Positions 7,486 through 14,167 of a stretch of 19,903 bases of DNA are shown in pieces. Source of the DNA: Oscillospiraceae bacterium (GTDB lineage Bacteria; Bacillota; Clostridia; Oscillospirales; Acutalibacteraceae); NCBI GenBank assembly GCA_022508705.1, contig JAFLUO010000023.1, positions 1 to 19,903 of the forward strand. The letters are read 5' to 3'. Position 1 is the first letter of the stretch, and every line of letters begins with the position of its first letter. The translations under genes and the position numbers were made by a program. The notes beneath the pieces are model-generated. The model saw only the letters and a list, made by a program, of their open reading frames with translations. It was not told where the DNA came from and did not search any database.

Positions 7486-8072
7486 TGAAAATAGCATTAT
7501 CTTTACTTCTCACCGCAATACTTACAAATAACTTTATTCTCAGCAAGTTTCTTGGCATTTGCCCGTTTTTGGGCGTTTCCAAAAAAGTGCAAACGGCTGC
7601 GGGAATGAGCGGAGCGGTTATTTTCGTTATGGTTCTCGCCACTGCCGTTACATACCCCATAAACCTTTTGCTCAGAGCTAACAATATGGAATATTTGCAG
7701 ACGATAGTATTCATTCTCGTTATTGCGGCGCTGGTTCAGCTTGTTGAAATCGTACTGAAGAAATATATGGTTTCCCTTTACAATGCCTTGGGAATTTACC
7801 TACCCCTCATAACTACGAACTGTGCGGTTTTGGGCGTTGTTCTTCTGAATATTGACAACGGCTATAACTTCTGGCAGTCCATGGTTTATTCTCTTGGCGG
7901 CGGTATCGGCTTTTTGGTTGCAATGGTTATGTTTGCAGGTGTTCGTGAAAGGCTTGAAGGATGCGATATTCCCAAATCCTTACAGGGACTTCCTATAACT
8001 CTTGTTTCGGCATCTCTCGTTTCAATGTCGTTTTTAGGCTTTGCGGGACTTGTTGACAATATGTTCGCTTAA
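7485..8072 (+). CDS. rnfA: Rnf complex subunit A
   Basis: RnfA is the second core membrane subunit, inserted in opposite topology to RnfE. The 195-aa protein has six hydrophobic segments and the conserved cysteine contexts LGICPFLGVSKK (C26) and TNCAVLG (C113), which with the RnfE cysteines are known to bind an intramembrane Fe-S cluster in this family. The segment ALGIYLPLITTNC at 101-113 is characteristic. The ATG overlaps the rnfE stop codon by one base, and the GAGGAGG ribosome binding site lies within the end of rnfE. Length and motifs are ordinary. Confidence 0.96.
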   Translation: MKIALSLLLTAILTNNFILSKFLGICPFLGVSKKVQTAAGMSGAVIFVMVLATAVTYPINLLLRANNMEYLQTIVFILVIAALVQLVEIVLKKYMVSLYNALGIYLPLITTNCAVLGVVLLNIDNGYNFWQSMVYSLGGGIGFLVAMVMFAGVRERLEGCDIPKSLQGLPITLVSASLVSMSFLGFAGLVDNMFA

Positions 8073-8086
8073 AGGGGGCTGTGATT

Positions 8087-8890
8087 ATGATGAAAATTGT
8101 TATTGCAGTCGCTATTGTTGCGGTTATAGGTCTGATTGCAGGCTTAGGGCTTGCAATTGCATCAATTATTATGGCAGTGCCTAAGGATGAAAAAGCAGAA
8201 AAAATCCGCGAATGTCTTCCGGGAGCTAACTGCGGTGCCTGCGGATTTTCTGGGTGCGACGGATATGCCGCGGCTCTCTCGAAAGGGGATACTGAGGATA
8301 CGGCTCTTTGCGCTCCCGGCGGAAATGACACCGCAAAGGCTATTGCAGGTGTTTTGGGGGTTGAGGCAGGAGCAGTTCAACCCTCAGCGGCGGTTGTGCT
8401 TTGCAAAGGACACCGAAGAAATGCAACGGAAAAATATATTTATCAGGGTGTTTACAGCTGTAAAATGGCAGTTCAGCTTTACGGCGGCCCGAAAGACTGT
8501 GTGTATGGCTGTGTAGGTCTTGGCGACTGTGAGGCGGCCTGCCCGTACGATGCAATTCATATGTGCGACGGCGTGGCAAGAGTAAATCCGCTTATGTGCC
8601 GCGCCTGCAGAATGTGCGTTCACACCTGTCCTAAGGGTCTTATTGAAATGATTCCGCTTCACAGAACCACTGCGGCGGTTACCTGTAAGAATCATGACAA
8701 GGGTGCTCAGACAAGAAAAGAGTGTAAGGTTGGCTGCATCGGCTGTATGAAATGCGTGAAAGCTTGCGAATATGATGCTGTAAAGGTTGAAAATTTTGTT
8801 GCTCACGTTGATTACTCGAAGTGTATCGGCTGCGGCAAGTGCCACGAGGCGTGCCCCACAGGGTCAATAGATCTGATGCAAATGATTTAA
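8087..8890 (+). CDS. rnfB: Rnf complex subunit B (ferredoxin-type Fe-S subunit)
   Basis: RnfB accepts electrons from reduced ferredoxin at the cytoplasmic face. The 267-aa protein has an N-terminal membrane helix (residues 3-30), the RnfB/ASKHA-type Fe-S domain CLPGANCGACGFSGC (C43, C49, C52, C57, with C75 nearby), and at least four ferredoxin-like cysteine groups: around C138-C152 (ending CEAACP), C171-C181 (CRACRMCVHTCP), C217-C227 (CIGCMKCVKAC) and C246-C256 (CIGCGKCHEACP). The start is chosen at ATG 8087, eight bases after AGGGGG. A GTG at 8081 is too close to that site, and ATG 8090 is also possible. It is the last gene of the operon and is followed by an intrinsic terminator. Confidence 0.95.
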   Translation: MMKIVIAVAIVAVIGLIAGLGLAIASIIMAVPKDEKAEKIRECLPGANCGACGFSGCDGYAAALSKGDTEDTALCAPGGNDTAKAIAGVLGVEAGAVQPSAAVVLCKGHRRNATEKYIYQGVYSCKMAVQLYGGPKDCVYGCVGLGDCEAACPYDAIHMCDGVARVNPLMCRACRMCVHTCPKGLIEMIPLHRTTAAVTCKNHDKGAQTRKECKVGCIGCMKCVKACEYDAVKVENFVAHVDYSKCIGCGKCHEACPTGSIDLMQMI

Positions 8891-8911
8891 AATTTAAAAG
8901 TATAAATCAAA

Positions 8912-8945
8912 AAAAGAGGCTGTCAATTTTCAGACAGCCTCTTTT
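8912..8945 (+). terminator. Rho-independent terminator of the rnf operon
   Basis: A perfect 13-bp stem, AAAAGAGGCTGTC at 8912-8924 with GACAGCCTCTTTT at 8933-8945, has an 8-base loop and ends in a T-run. It lies 21 bases after the rnfB stop. The A-run on the 5' side means it could also work for minus-strand transcripts coming from the small gene at 9140-9247. Confidence 0.92.
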
Positions 8946-8989
8946 CGGGTAAATATATAATAGAAAGAAAAATTATGAACCATTGAAAC

Positions 8990-9007
8990 GATTCGGAAAC
9001 CCGAATC
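8990..9007. repeat. Perfect 7-bp inverted repeat GATTCGG/CCGAATC
   Basis: GATTCGG (8990-8996) and CCGAATC (9001-9007) enclose a 4-base spacer in AT-rich DNA. On the minus strand it follows the long stem of the small transcript and could be a back-up 3' hairpin. On the plus strand it lies between TTGAAA (8983) and TATATA (9008), like an operator, although a 19-bp spacer makes that promoter weak. Confidence 0.4.
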
Positions 9008-9014
9008 TATATAT

Positions 9015-9274
9015 AAAAATTCTTGTGCAGAAAGGGAATGGGGTGTTATATTTATGAAAAAAGGAAAGGGAAAAATGTTGGGGATTAGGGAAAAACTTTC
9101 TGCACAAGAATGTTTTACAACAAAAGCTAATAGGCAGTTTTAGCGAACTAAGCTTAAAAGCTCAACTGCCTTGAGGATTGCTTTTATTGAGAACTTTTCG
9201 TTTTCGAGTTCTTCAATAAGCTGCATCTCACGTTTGTATTCGTACATTATGAGCGCCTCCTTTTCTTCTGTTGT
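9015..9274 (-). ncRNA. Candidate structured or dual-function small RNA
   Basis: A minus-strand transcript starting near 9274 from a strong promoter would cover the 35-codon gene at 9140-9247 and then a perfect 16-bp stem, ATTCTTGTGCAGAAAG at 9019-9034 with its complement at 9096-9111, followed by a run of Ts at 9015-9019. The 61-nt loop (9035-9095) reads pyrimidine-rich on this strand, with five runs of three or more Cs, several as UCCC. In Firmicutes, C-rich unpaired motifs of small RNAs pair with Shine-Dalgarno sequences. The 3' end is uncertain, since a stem with so long a loop is not a classic terminator. I recognise no known RNA family. It may instead be only an mRNA with a long structured tail. 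Confidence 0.4.
9140..9247 (-). CDS. Small protein of 35 residues, unrecognised
   Basis: The reading frame begins at ATG 9245-9247 after AAAAGGAGG, and ends with TAA at 9140-9142. The peptide starts MYEYKREMQLIEELENEKFS and continues as a leucine/alanine-rich segment ending LLSLVR. It is probably a mostly helical, amphipathic cytoplasmic peptide with an acidic first half. It has no signal sequence, cysteine or hydrophobic span long enough for a membrane helix. Support for a real gene comes from a TTGACA/TATTAT promoter at perfect spacing, an optimal ribosome binding site and a well-placed start. I do not recognise a family, and function is unknown. The stop-proximal codons also form an AGGCAGTT/AACTGCCT hairpin (9132-9139/9164-9171), so the end of the gene is structured in RNA. 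Confidence 0.6.
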   Translation of the reverse strand: MYEYKREMQLIEELENEKFSIKAILKAVELLSLVR

Positions 9275-9280
9275 GTCTAT

Positions 9281-9309
9281 ATAATAGCACTTTAAAATTT
9301 AGTTGTCAA
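9281..9309 (-). promoter_or_regulatory. Strong promoter of the 35-aa gene / small RNA
   Basis: On the minus strand TTGACA (9304-9309), a 17-bp spacer and TATTAT (9281-9286) form a near-consensus sigma-A promoter. The predicted start is near 9274, about 27 nt before the ATG. It points away from the MFS gene, so it serves only the small transcript. Confidence 0.8.
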
Positions 9310-9585
9310 GCGTTTTTTACAAATTTTTTATAAGATATTTATGAAAAATGCATAAACAATTTTTTAACAATTTTTGTATAAAATGCCCTAATTTGTAAAT
9401 AATGCACTAATATCATAGCTATTAGATGTCTAAAAACACAGTTAGCCATTGAAAACACTACTGTTTCAAATCAAGCAAAAATTTCATTTGTATAAATTCT
9501 GCTTAAACCTCTTGATTTTTTTCTCTTCCTATTTTTGTAAAAATGTTGTATAATACTGTCATTAAAGGATATAGGAGGAATTTCT
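9310..9585 (+). promoter_or_regulatory. AT-rich upstream region and promoter of the MFS gene
   Basis: TATAAT at 9549-9554 is the clear -10 box; the -35 match (TTCCTA, 9526-9531) is poor, which suggests a need for an activator. Upstream is an 8-bp inverted repeat, AAATCAAG (9468-9475) with CTTGATTT (9511-9518), and a compact dyad TTAGA-TG-TCTAA near 9422-9433. Either may bind a regulator. The ribosome binding site is TAGGAGG, ending 8 bases before the ATG. No further gene was seen here. Confidence 0.5.
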
Positions 9586-11112
9586 ATGAGCAGCAAATAT
9601 TTTTGCGCAAAAGATAACGGCAAGCTCAATTACGGTCATACCATACTTACCGGATTCGGCTTTTTGGCGTCATCTATTGCATGGGCGATTTATGATCCGT
9701 ACATAACAAAAATTCTTAACAAGCTTCTTAATGAAAGCTCGATAATCACAAGCTGGAGTGCTAAGCTTAACGAGCTTTTCCCGACACTTGCAAAATTTGC
9801 CGAGGCAAACGGTGAGGATGTTGCAACTGCCGCAGGCGGAATAACGCTGGTACCCTTGTTTATCGGTATTATTATGACTTTTGATAATATTTTCGGCGTT
9901 ATCTTCCAGCCTACCTTCGGCAAGCTTTCGGATAATACACATTCACGTTTCGGCAAGCGCCGTCCTTATGTAATTTACGGTGCTCCCGTTTCGGCAATTT
10001 TATTTGCCATTATTCCTATTGTCGCACTGAAAGTCGGCTCACTGCCCCTTACAATGCTGTTCATTATTCTGTTCGTATTTGTAATGTCCCTGTGGCGAGC
10101 CCCCGTTGTTGCTCTCATGCCGGATTTAACTCCCAACGAGTTGCGCTCAGAAGGCAACGCCGTTATTAACCTTATGGGCGGTATAGGCGGTGCACTGGGT
10201 CTCGTGGCAGGTACTATTGTTACCGTTATTTACTGTGCGGCAACAGGTGCTGATTCAAAGGCAGAGGGCTGGGACGAATACATTACCTTCCCCTACGTTT
10301 TTCTTTTAGGTGCTGTTATAATGGTAATCGGCATGCTTGTTGTTTTGTTCTTCGTTAAGGAGCCGGACAGCAGAGTAAAGCTCAAGGCAGAGCAAAATCA
10401 AATTGCCGATGAAAACGCAAGACGTGAGGCTGAAAGAAAAGCCATAAAAGAAGAAAAAGCAAAGAGAAAAGCAGAAAAGCTCTCAAAGGGTGAGAGAATA
10501 AGCTTGATATTTATGCTAGGCGGTCTTTTCTTCCTCTTCTGCGGAACAAACGCTGTTACAACATTCTTTGCATTGTTTGCTGATGAAATTCTTCACAAAA
10601 CTGCCGCTCAGGCAACGGTTATGACAACCGCATTTGCAGCCGCTTCTGCTGTTGCAGCCATTCCGGCGGGTTATTTGGGCAAAAAGCTCGGCAGAAAGAA
10701 AACAATTCTCTGCGGACTCGTTATTTTCATTGTAGCCTTCGGCGCTTACCTCGGGGCACAGATTGCCGGCATTGAGGCTCTCAGCGGTGCGCTTATTTGG
10801 GTAGCACTTATTGTTGGCGGTGCCGCTAACATGTTTATTACAGTTAATACTCTTCCGCTTGTTCTTGAAATCGGCGGTATTGATAAAGTCGGCACGTTTA
10901 CAGGATATTATTACACGGCAACGTTCTCAGCACAGATTGCAACTCCCATAGTTTACGGTATTGTCCGTATGTTCACGGGAACATATATGTCGCTGTTCTA
11001 CTATTGCCCCGTAGCGTTTATCCTTTCGGCTATCTGCATTTTGGTTGTTAAGCACGGCGAGGCAATCCCGCAGGATATTATTGATAAGATCGAAGAAGAA
11101 AACGCTGATTAA
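9586..11112 (+). CDS. MFS transporter, GPH/SLC45-like (probable sugar:cation symporter)
   Basis: This 508-aa inner-membrane transporter has about twelve hydrophobic segments. The loop between helices 2 and 3 reads FGKLSDNTHSRFGKRRPYVI (residues 111-130), a form of the MFS signature seen in glycoside-pentoside-hexuronide and SLC45-type sugar transporters. The two halves are joined by a long, highly charged cytoplasmic linker at about 258-305, rich in Lys, Glu and Ala and probably helical. A second-half signature, LGKKLGRKKTI, lies near 364-374. The substrate cannot be read; sugars or glycosides are the most likely. The ATG follows TAGGAGG with good spacing. It stands alone, with its own promoter and no cotranscribed enzyme gene. 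The downstream acyltransferase gene has a separate promoter, so a shared function is not shown. Confidence 0.85.
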   Translation: MSSKYFCAKDNGKLNYGHTILTGFGFLASSIAWAIYDPYITKILNKLLNESSIITSWSAKLNELFPTLAKFAEANGEDVATAAGGITLVPLFIGIIMTFDNIFGVIFQPTFGKLSDNTHSRFGKRRPYVIYGAPVSAILFAIIPIVALKVGSLPLTMLFIILFVFVMSLWRAPVVALMPDLTPNELRSEGNAVINLMGGIGGALGLVAGTIVTVIYCAATGADSKAEGWDEYITFPYVFLLGAVIMVIGMLVVLFFVKEPDSRVKLKAEQNQIADENARREAERKAIKEEKAKRKAEKLSKGERISLIFMLGGLFFLFCGTNAVTTFFALFADEILHKTAAQATVMTTAFAAASAVAAIPAGYLGKKLGRKKTILCGLVIFIVAFGAYLGAQIAGIEALSGALIWVALIVGGAANMFITVNTLPLVLEIGGIDKVGTFTGYYYTATFSAQIATPIVYGIVRMFTGTYMSLFYYCPVAFILSAICILVVKHGEAIPQDIIDKIEEENAD

Positions 11113-11138
11113 AAATTAGCTGACAGTTTTAATGAATT

Positions 11139-11222
11139 TGTAGGGGCGGGTGCCTACACCCGCCCGAAATACATTTAAATCAATGTTAAACTAACGGGCG
11201 GTTCAGGGGAACCGCCCCTACA
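11139..11222. repeat. GC-rich double-hairpin palindromic repeat
   Basis: The 84-bp element has 11-bp perfect terminal inverted repeats, TGTAGGGGCGG (11139-11149) and CCGCCCCTACA (11212-11222). Inside are two perfect 9-bp hairpins: GGGCGGGTG/CACCCGCCC at 11144-11152/11157-11165 and GGGCGGTTC/GAACCGCCC at 11196-11204/11209-11217. It is strikingly GC-rich inside AT-rich intergenic DNA. This is the look of a dispersed palindromic or MITE-like unit, and similar GTAGGGGCGG units are familiar from clostridial genomes. It could also slow transcription after the MFS gene, but no U-run follows either hairpin. Confidence 0.7.
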
Positions 11223-11261
11223 TTTATGTATCAAAAAATATCGTTAAAACTAAATTTCCTG

Positions 11262-11290
11262 TTGAATATTTATTTACCGTGTGATAAAAT
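11262..11290 (+). promoter_or_regulatory. Promoter of the E2-type acyltransferase gene
   Basis: TTGAAT (11262-11267), a 17-bp spacer and TAAAAT (11285-11290) with a TGA extension just before the -10 box lie 40 bases upstream of the ATG. Confidence 0.7.
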
Positions 11291-11330
11291 TTCTTTTAAT
11301 GTTTAAATTCACGGCAAAGAAGGCAATAAA

Positions 11331-12236
11331 ATGAAACTCATTAAAACGGAACATTTTGGAATCGCAAGAAAAATCGTGTCTAATATGACCTCTGAAAGCT
11401 GGGAGGCGATTCCCCACGCAGGCTTTACTTATGAGGCGGACGTAAGCGGTTTTCTTGACGTTATAAAAGAGATAAATCAAGGCAAAACAGGTGTTGACAA
11501 AATCTCAGTTAACACGGCAATGCTTCGCGTGATTGTGGAGGGTATTAAGGCTTGCCCTATAATGAACAGCCACATTCACTTTAACAGAAAGTTAGTCCGC
11601 GGCAGACTTGAAACCTTTGAAAATATTGACATTTCAATGCCGGTTACATTTGAAAACGGAGAAATGATGACGCTTAACATGCACGATATGGGCAGCAAAA
11701 CAATGACAGAAATAAATGCGGCTATTCACGACACCATGAGAAGAGCCAAAAATACCAATATGGACGAGGTTATGTATGAGGTTTCTCTTGATAACACTCT
11801 TACGGCGCTGAAACACGGTAAAATAGGGCAGACCGTTTGCCGCCTTATCGGCTCAAAAACGGGAAAGCATAAGGTAAAGAACCTTTCAGGGAGAGCGAAG
11901 AAAGAATATTACGCAATTCCCGAAACCGAAAGACTCACAAAGCACGACATTGAGCAGGGCACGATTACCGTTTCAAACTTAGGCTCTCTTTGGAGAGATT
12001 GGCACGGCGACTGCGCATTGCTTGAAATTATTCCTCCGCAGATTGTTGCCATGGCAATTTCTGCCGCACAGAAAACACCTATGGTTGATGAAAACGACAA
12101 TATTTATATCGGCAGAAAAATGACGTTAACGTTGATTTTCGATCACCGCGCCGTTGATATGGGACTTTTGATTCCATTTGTTAAAAAAATTGACGAGGTG
12201 TTTAAATCCCCCGAAATTATTAAAGAGTGGATATAA
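11331..12236 (+). CDS. Stand-alone 2-oxoacid dehydrogenase E2-type acyltransferase domain protein
   Basis: This 301-aa protein matches the catalytic domain of E2 (dihydrolipoamide acyltransferase; chloramphenicol acetyltransferase fold). The C-terminal part has TITVSNLGSL (211-220), like the family's TFTISNLG, and IFDHRAVDMG (269-278) with the catalytic histidine H272 in the HxxxD motif ending at D276. It has no lipoyl domain and no E1/E3-binding domain at the N-terminus, and no E1 or E3 genes lie nearby. It is thus unlikely to be a classical 2-oxoacid dehydrogenase core. It may acylate a small molecule or a CoA-linked substrate. A lysine-rich insert, SGRAKKEYYAIP, lies around 186-197. The ribosome binding site AAGAAGG is modest. 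The gene is monocistronic between its own promoter and a terminator. Confidence 0.82.
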   Translation: MKLIKTEHFGIARKIVSNMTSESWEAIPHAGFTYEADVSGFLDVIKEINQGKTGVDKISVNTAMLRVIVEGIKACPIMNSHIHFNRKLVRGRLETFENIDISMPVTFENGEMMTLNMHDMGSKTMTEINAAIHDTMRRAKNTNMDEVMYEVSLDNTLTALKHGKIGQTVCRLIGSKTGKHKVKNLSGRAKKEYYAIPETERLTKHDIEQGTITVSNLGSLWRDWHGDCALLEIIPPQIVAMAISAAQKTPMVDENDNIYIGRKMTLTLIFDHRAVDMGLLIPFVKKIDEVFKSPEIIKEWI

Positions 12237-12269
12237 TCGTCTGATAAGATGAAATTTAATTAAAAAATT

Positions 12270-12297
12270 AAAAGCCATCGAAAACGATGGCTTTTTT
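12270..12297. terminator. Bidirectional Rho-independent terminator between convergent genes
   Basis: The stem AAAAGCCATCG (12270-12280) pairs with CGATGGCTTTT (12285-12295) around an AAAA loop and ends in a T-run on the plus strand. Read on the minus strand, the same stem is followed by TTTTAATTTTTT, so it can end both the acyltransferase and the convergent XRE regulator transcripts. Confidence 0.92.
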
Positions 12298-12317
12298 CTA
12301 TACTTCTATACTATATA

Positions 12318-13613
12318 TTATTCAGTAACCTGCTTGTAGCATAAGTGCTCTTCAAAATCCTCATAATCTTTATATCCATCGTCCCCGATTATTGTATCGG
12401 TGTAATTTAAAACAAGCCAAAGGTATTTATTGCCCTGCGAATCGATATAAACGGTGGCTTTATTGTCTTCAAGATACTGATCGGTTTTTGAAAGTCCTTC
12501 CGTACGTGCATCGTGCCAAATTTCTATGCCTGCTTTTTTATCAGGCTTAGCATCATACGGCAACTCATCTATTCTAACGTAATCTTCACGGTAAAATTCA
12601 ATTCTACTTAAATCTGCGGACACCAAAACGGGCTTGTCTGTCTCAACATTTTGTATGTCAAAGTATGTGTCTATTGCAAATAAAGCAATAATTGCGAAAA
12701 TAATGATGAAAAATGACTTGATTATCGGGTGCTTGGTTCTTTCCCGTTTCTTTTTGGCTTTTTCCTCTTTTTCAATGTAATAGTCTGCTTTGTTTATAAA
12801 TTTTATCAAGCCCTTTGGCTTCAAAACGCTTTTAAAGTACATTTTCCTTATGGGGTAGGCAAGGAGCATAAAGGGGATTGAAATGCCTAATTCGCTTGTC
12901 AAGGCGGATTTTTTGAATGATTTCATTATTTGCGTATAGTTAATGCAGACTGCGTTTGTTAAGACTTGGTTACAGCCGTCACAAACGAGTTTTGGATACG
13001 AAATACAAATATCGTCAAGTATCCACATTCTGTCACCGATTGAAAAAGCCTCACAGTCAACAGAAATTTTACAGTCGCTTAAAATATTGGAAAGACGGTA
13101 TGTGCATTTGGTTTGTATAACATTTCGTTCAATAAGATTTGATACGAGTTTCAGACCCTTAGAAATGCCCTTGTCTATTATCCGCTCTTTCAGTGATTTA
13201 GGCTTGTCTGAAGGAGTTTCGGGTAAGTCGTTATAAATATCGGTTAAATTCAACTCGCCGTATACGACAAGTTCGTATTCGTTGGCGGTTTGCGGAATTT
13301 CAATCCATTTACAGTCGTCGGTTGTAATACTTGTTACAGTTTCTTTGGATTTAACATGAATAACAGAACCGTAATTATTATGTATGTAAATTCTTTTAAC
13401 ATTACTTTTTCCCGTTGAAATCAAATCTTCAACAGAGGTATCAAAAATCTCAGCGATTTTTTCAAGAACGTTAATTCTCGGAATCGCCTGACCGTTTTCC
13501 CATTTCGATACCGCTTTGTCGGAAACATCAAGAATTTGCGCAAGCTCTTTTTGTGTCATTCCTTTTTCTTCTCTGAGCCTGCACAAAGCGTTGCCGAATT
13601 TGTAATTATCCAT
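12318..13613 (-). CDS. Membrane-anchored XRE-family transcriptional regulator
   Basis: This protein of 431 residues begins with a helix-turn-helix domain of the XRE/Cro-CI type (residues 5-66; MTQKELAQILDVSDKAVSKW at 19-38). A middle domain at about 70-250 contains seven cysteines, including a CDGC pair at 211-214. Strongly basic residues (KKKRERTKHP, about 287-296) precede a single membrane helix at about 297-315, and the last 115 or so residues should lie outside the membrane. The layout suggests a one-component sensor-regulator in which the outer domain or membrane state controls DNA binding. I do not recognise the middle or outer domains. The start is ATG 13613; a TTG at 13625 would add four residues. 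Neither has a strong ribosome binding site, so translation may be weak. The 5' UTR of about 90 nt holds a hairpin (ATCTT/AAGAT, 13647-13660). Confidence 0.8.
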   Translation of the reverse strand: MDNYKFGNALCRLREEKGMTQKELAQILDVSDKAVSKWENGQAIPRINVLEKIAEIFDTSVEDLISTGKSNVKRIYIHNNYGSVIHVKSKETVTSITTDDCKWIEIPQTANEYELVVYGELNLTDIYNDLPETPSDKPKSLKERIIDKGISKGLKLVSNLIERNVIQTKCTYRLSNILSDCKISVDCEAFSIGDRMWILDDICISYPKLVCDGCNQVLTNAVCINYTQIMKSFKKSALTSELGISIPFMLLAYPIRKMYFKSVLKPKGLIKFINKADYYIEKEEKAKKKRERTKHPIIKSFFIIIFAIIALFAIDTYFDIQNVETDKPVLVSADLSRIEFYREDYVRIDELPYDAKPDKKAGIEIWHDARTEGLSKTDQYLEDNKATVYIDSQGNKYLWLVLNYTDTIIGDDGYKDYEDFEEHLCYKQVTE

Positions 13614-13712
13614 ATTTAATGTCAAAATACACTAAGCAGGAAAATAATCTTAAAAAAGATAACTGCCCGTGTACTGCTCCTCTCCGTTAGAATATGCTGA
13701 GTTTGTAGTTGA

Positions 13713-13741
13713 ATTATAGCAGAACGACTCTGAGTTATCAA
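13713..13741 (-). promoter_or_regulatory. Promoter of the XRE regulator gene
   Basis: On the minus strand TTGATA (13736-13741), a 17-bp spacer and TATAAT (13713-13718) form a strong sigma-A promoter, with the start near 13706. Confidence 0.8.
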
Positions 13742-13864
13742 GAAAATCGAGGTAGAATTAAAGTAGAAATTAAAAAACGCAATAAAATAAGGCATCTGCG
13801 CTCGGTGTCAAGAAAAGAATTTTGAAACTGTCCGTAATTGCGTACAATGTAAAAATGCAGAATA

Positions 13865-13893
13865 TTGCAAACAAGTTCCCTTTAGGATATTAT
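13865..13893 (+). promoter_or_regulatory. Promoter of the SOS-box gene
   Basis: TTGCAA (13865-13870), a 17-bp spacer and TATTAT (13888-13893) lie just upstream of the LexA box. An overlapping TATAAT at 13891-13896 would have too long a spacer. Confidence 0.65.
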
Positions 13894-13896
13894 AAT

Positions 13897-13920
13897 CCTA
13901 TCGAACGTTTGTTCGATAGG
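13897..13920 (+). promoter_or_regulatory. LexA (DinR) operator, SOS box
   Basis: CGAACGTTTGTTCG at 13902-13915 fits the Gram-positive LexA consensus CGAAC-N4-GTTCG exactly. It sits within a longer perfect palindrome, CCTATCGAAC-GTTT-GTTCGATAGG. It lies immediately after the -10 box and over the predicted start, the classic place for repression, and ends directly at the AAGGAGG ribosome binding site. Confidence 0.88.
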
Positions 13921-13932
13921 AAGGAGGAAATT

Positions 13933-14166
13933 ATGACTTTACGGGAACTTGGAGAAGAGTACATAGTTTGTGCGGACGAGCTCAGGAAGCGAGCAACGGC
14001 GCTCTCCGGTAAGTTAAGCGAACTTGACGGAATTCGGTATTATGAAGCGAGCCGTGACATTAAAATTATTCGTGATATGGAGTGTGACTCTCGGAGCATT
14101 GGAATGCACCTTATAAATTATTATGAAAATAAGACAGACCGAAGAATTTATCGCTCTGCACGGTGA
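13933..14166 (+). CDS. Small SOS-regulated protein of 77 residues, unrecognised
   Basis: The ATG at 13933 follows AAGGAGG (13921-13927) at ideal spacing. The frame is open back to 13822, but that part lies under the promoter and operator and is rejected. The peptide starts MTLRELGEEYIVCADELRKR, has a heptad-like ALSGKLSELDG stretch, and ends in HLINYYENKTDRRIYRSAR. It is charged, probably all-helical and cytoplasmic, with no signal or membrane segment. The general shape (MTLRE-L start, leucine-rich helix, YY near the end) recalls small helical proteins I have seen in clostridial mobile regions, but I cannot name a family. Control by a LexA box and a terminator close behind make it a monocistronic SOS gene. 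A role in the DNA-damage response, such as cell-division arrest, is inference only. Confidence 0.72.
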   Translation: MTLRELGEEYIVCADELRKRATALSGKLSELDGIRYYEASRDIKIIRDMECDSRSIGMHLINYYENKTDRRIYRSAR

Positions 14167-14167
14167 G

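Noticed and set aside
8983..9013. Plus-strand promoter TTGAAA...TATATA with a central dyad
   Set aside because: The spacer of 19 bp is too long for a confident promoter, and there is no good gene downstream on that strand.
9054..9143. Plus-strand frame of 29 codons starting MKKGKGKMLG, convergent with the 35-aa gene
   Set aside because: Its ribosome binding site (GGGGTG) is only fair and the possible promoter has a 19-bp spacer. The purine-rich loop alone would give such Lys/Gly-rich codons. It is kept only as a remote chance.
13822..13932. Upstream extension of the 77-aa SOS gene
   Set aside because: The extension would translate the promoter and LexA operator, whereas ATG 13933 has an ideal AAGGAGG.
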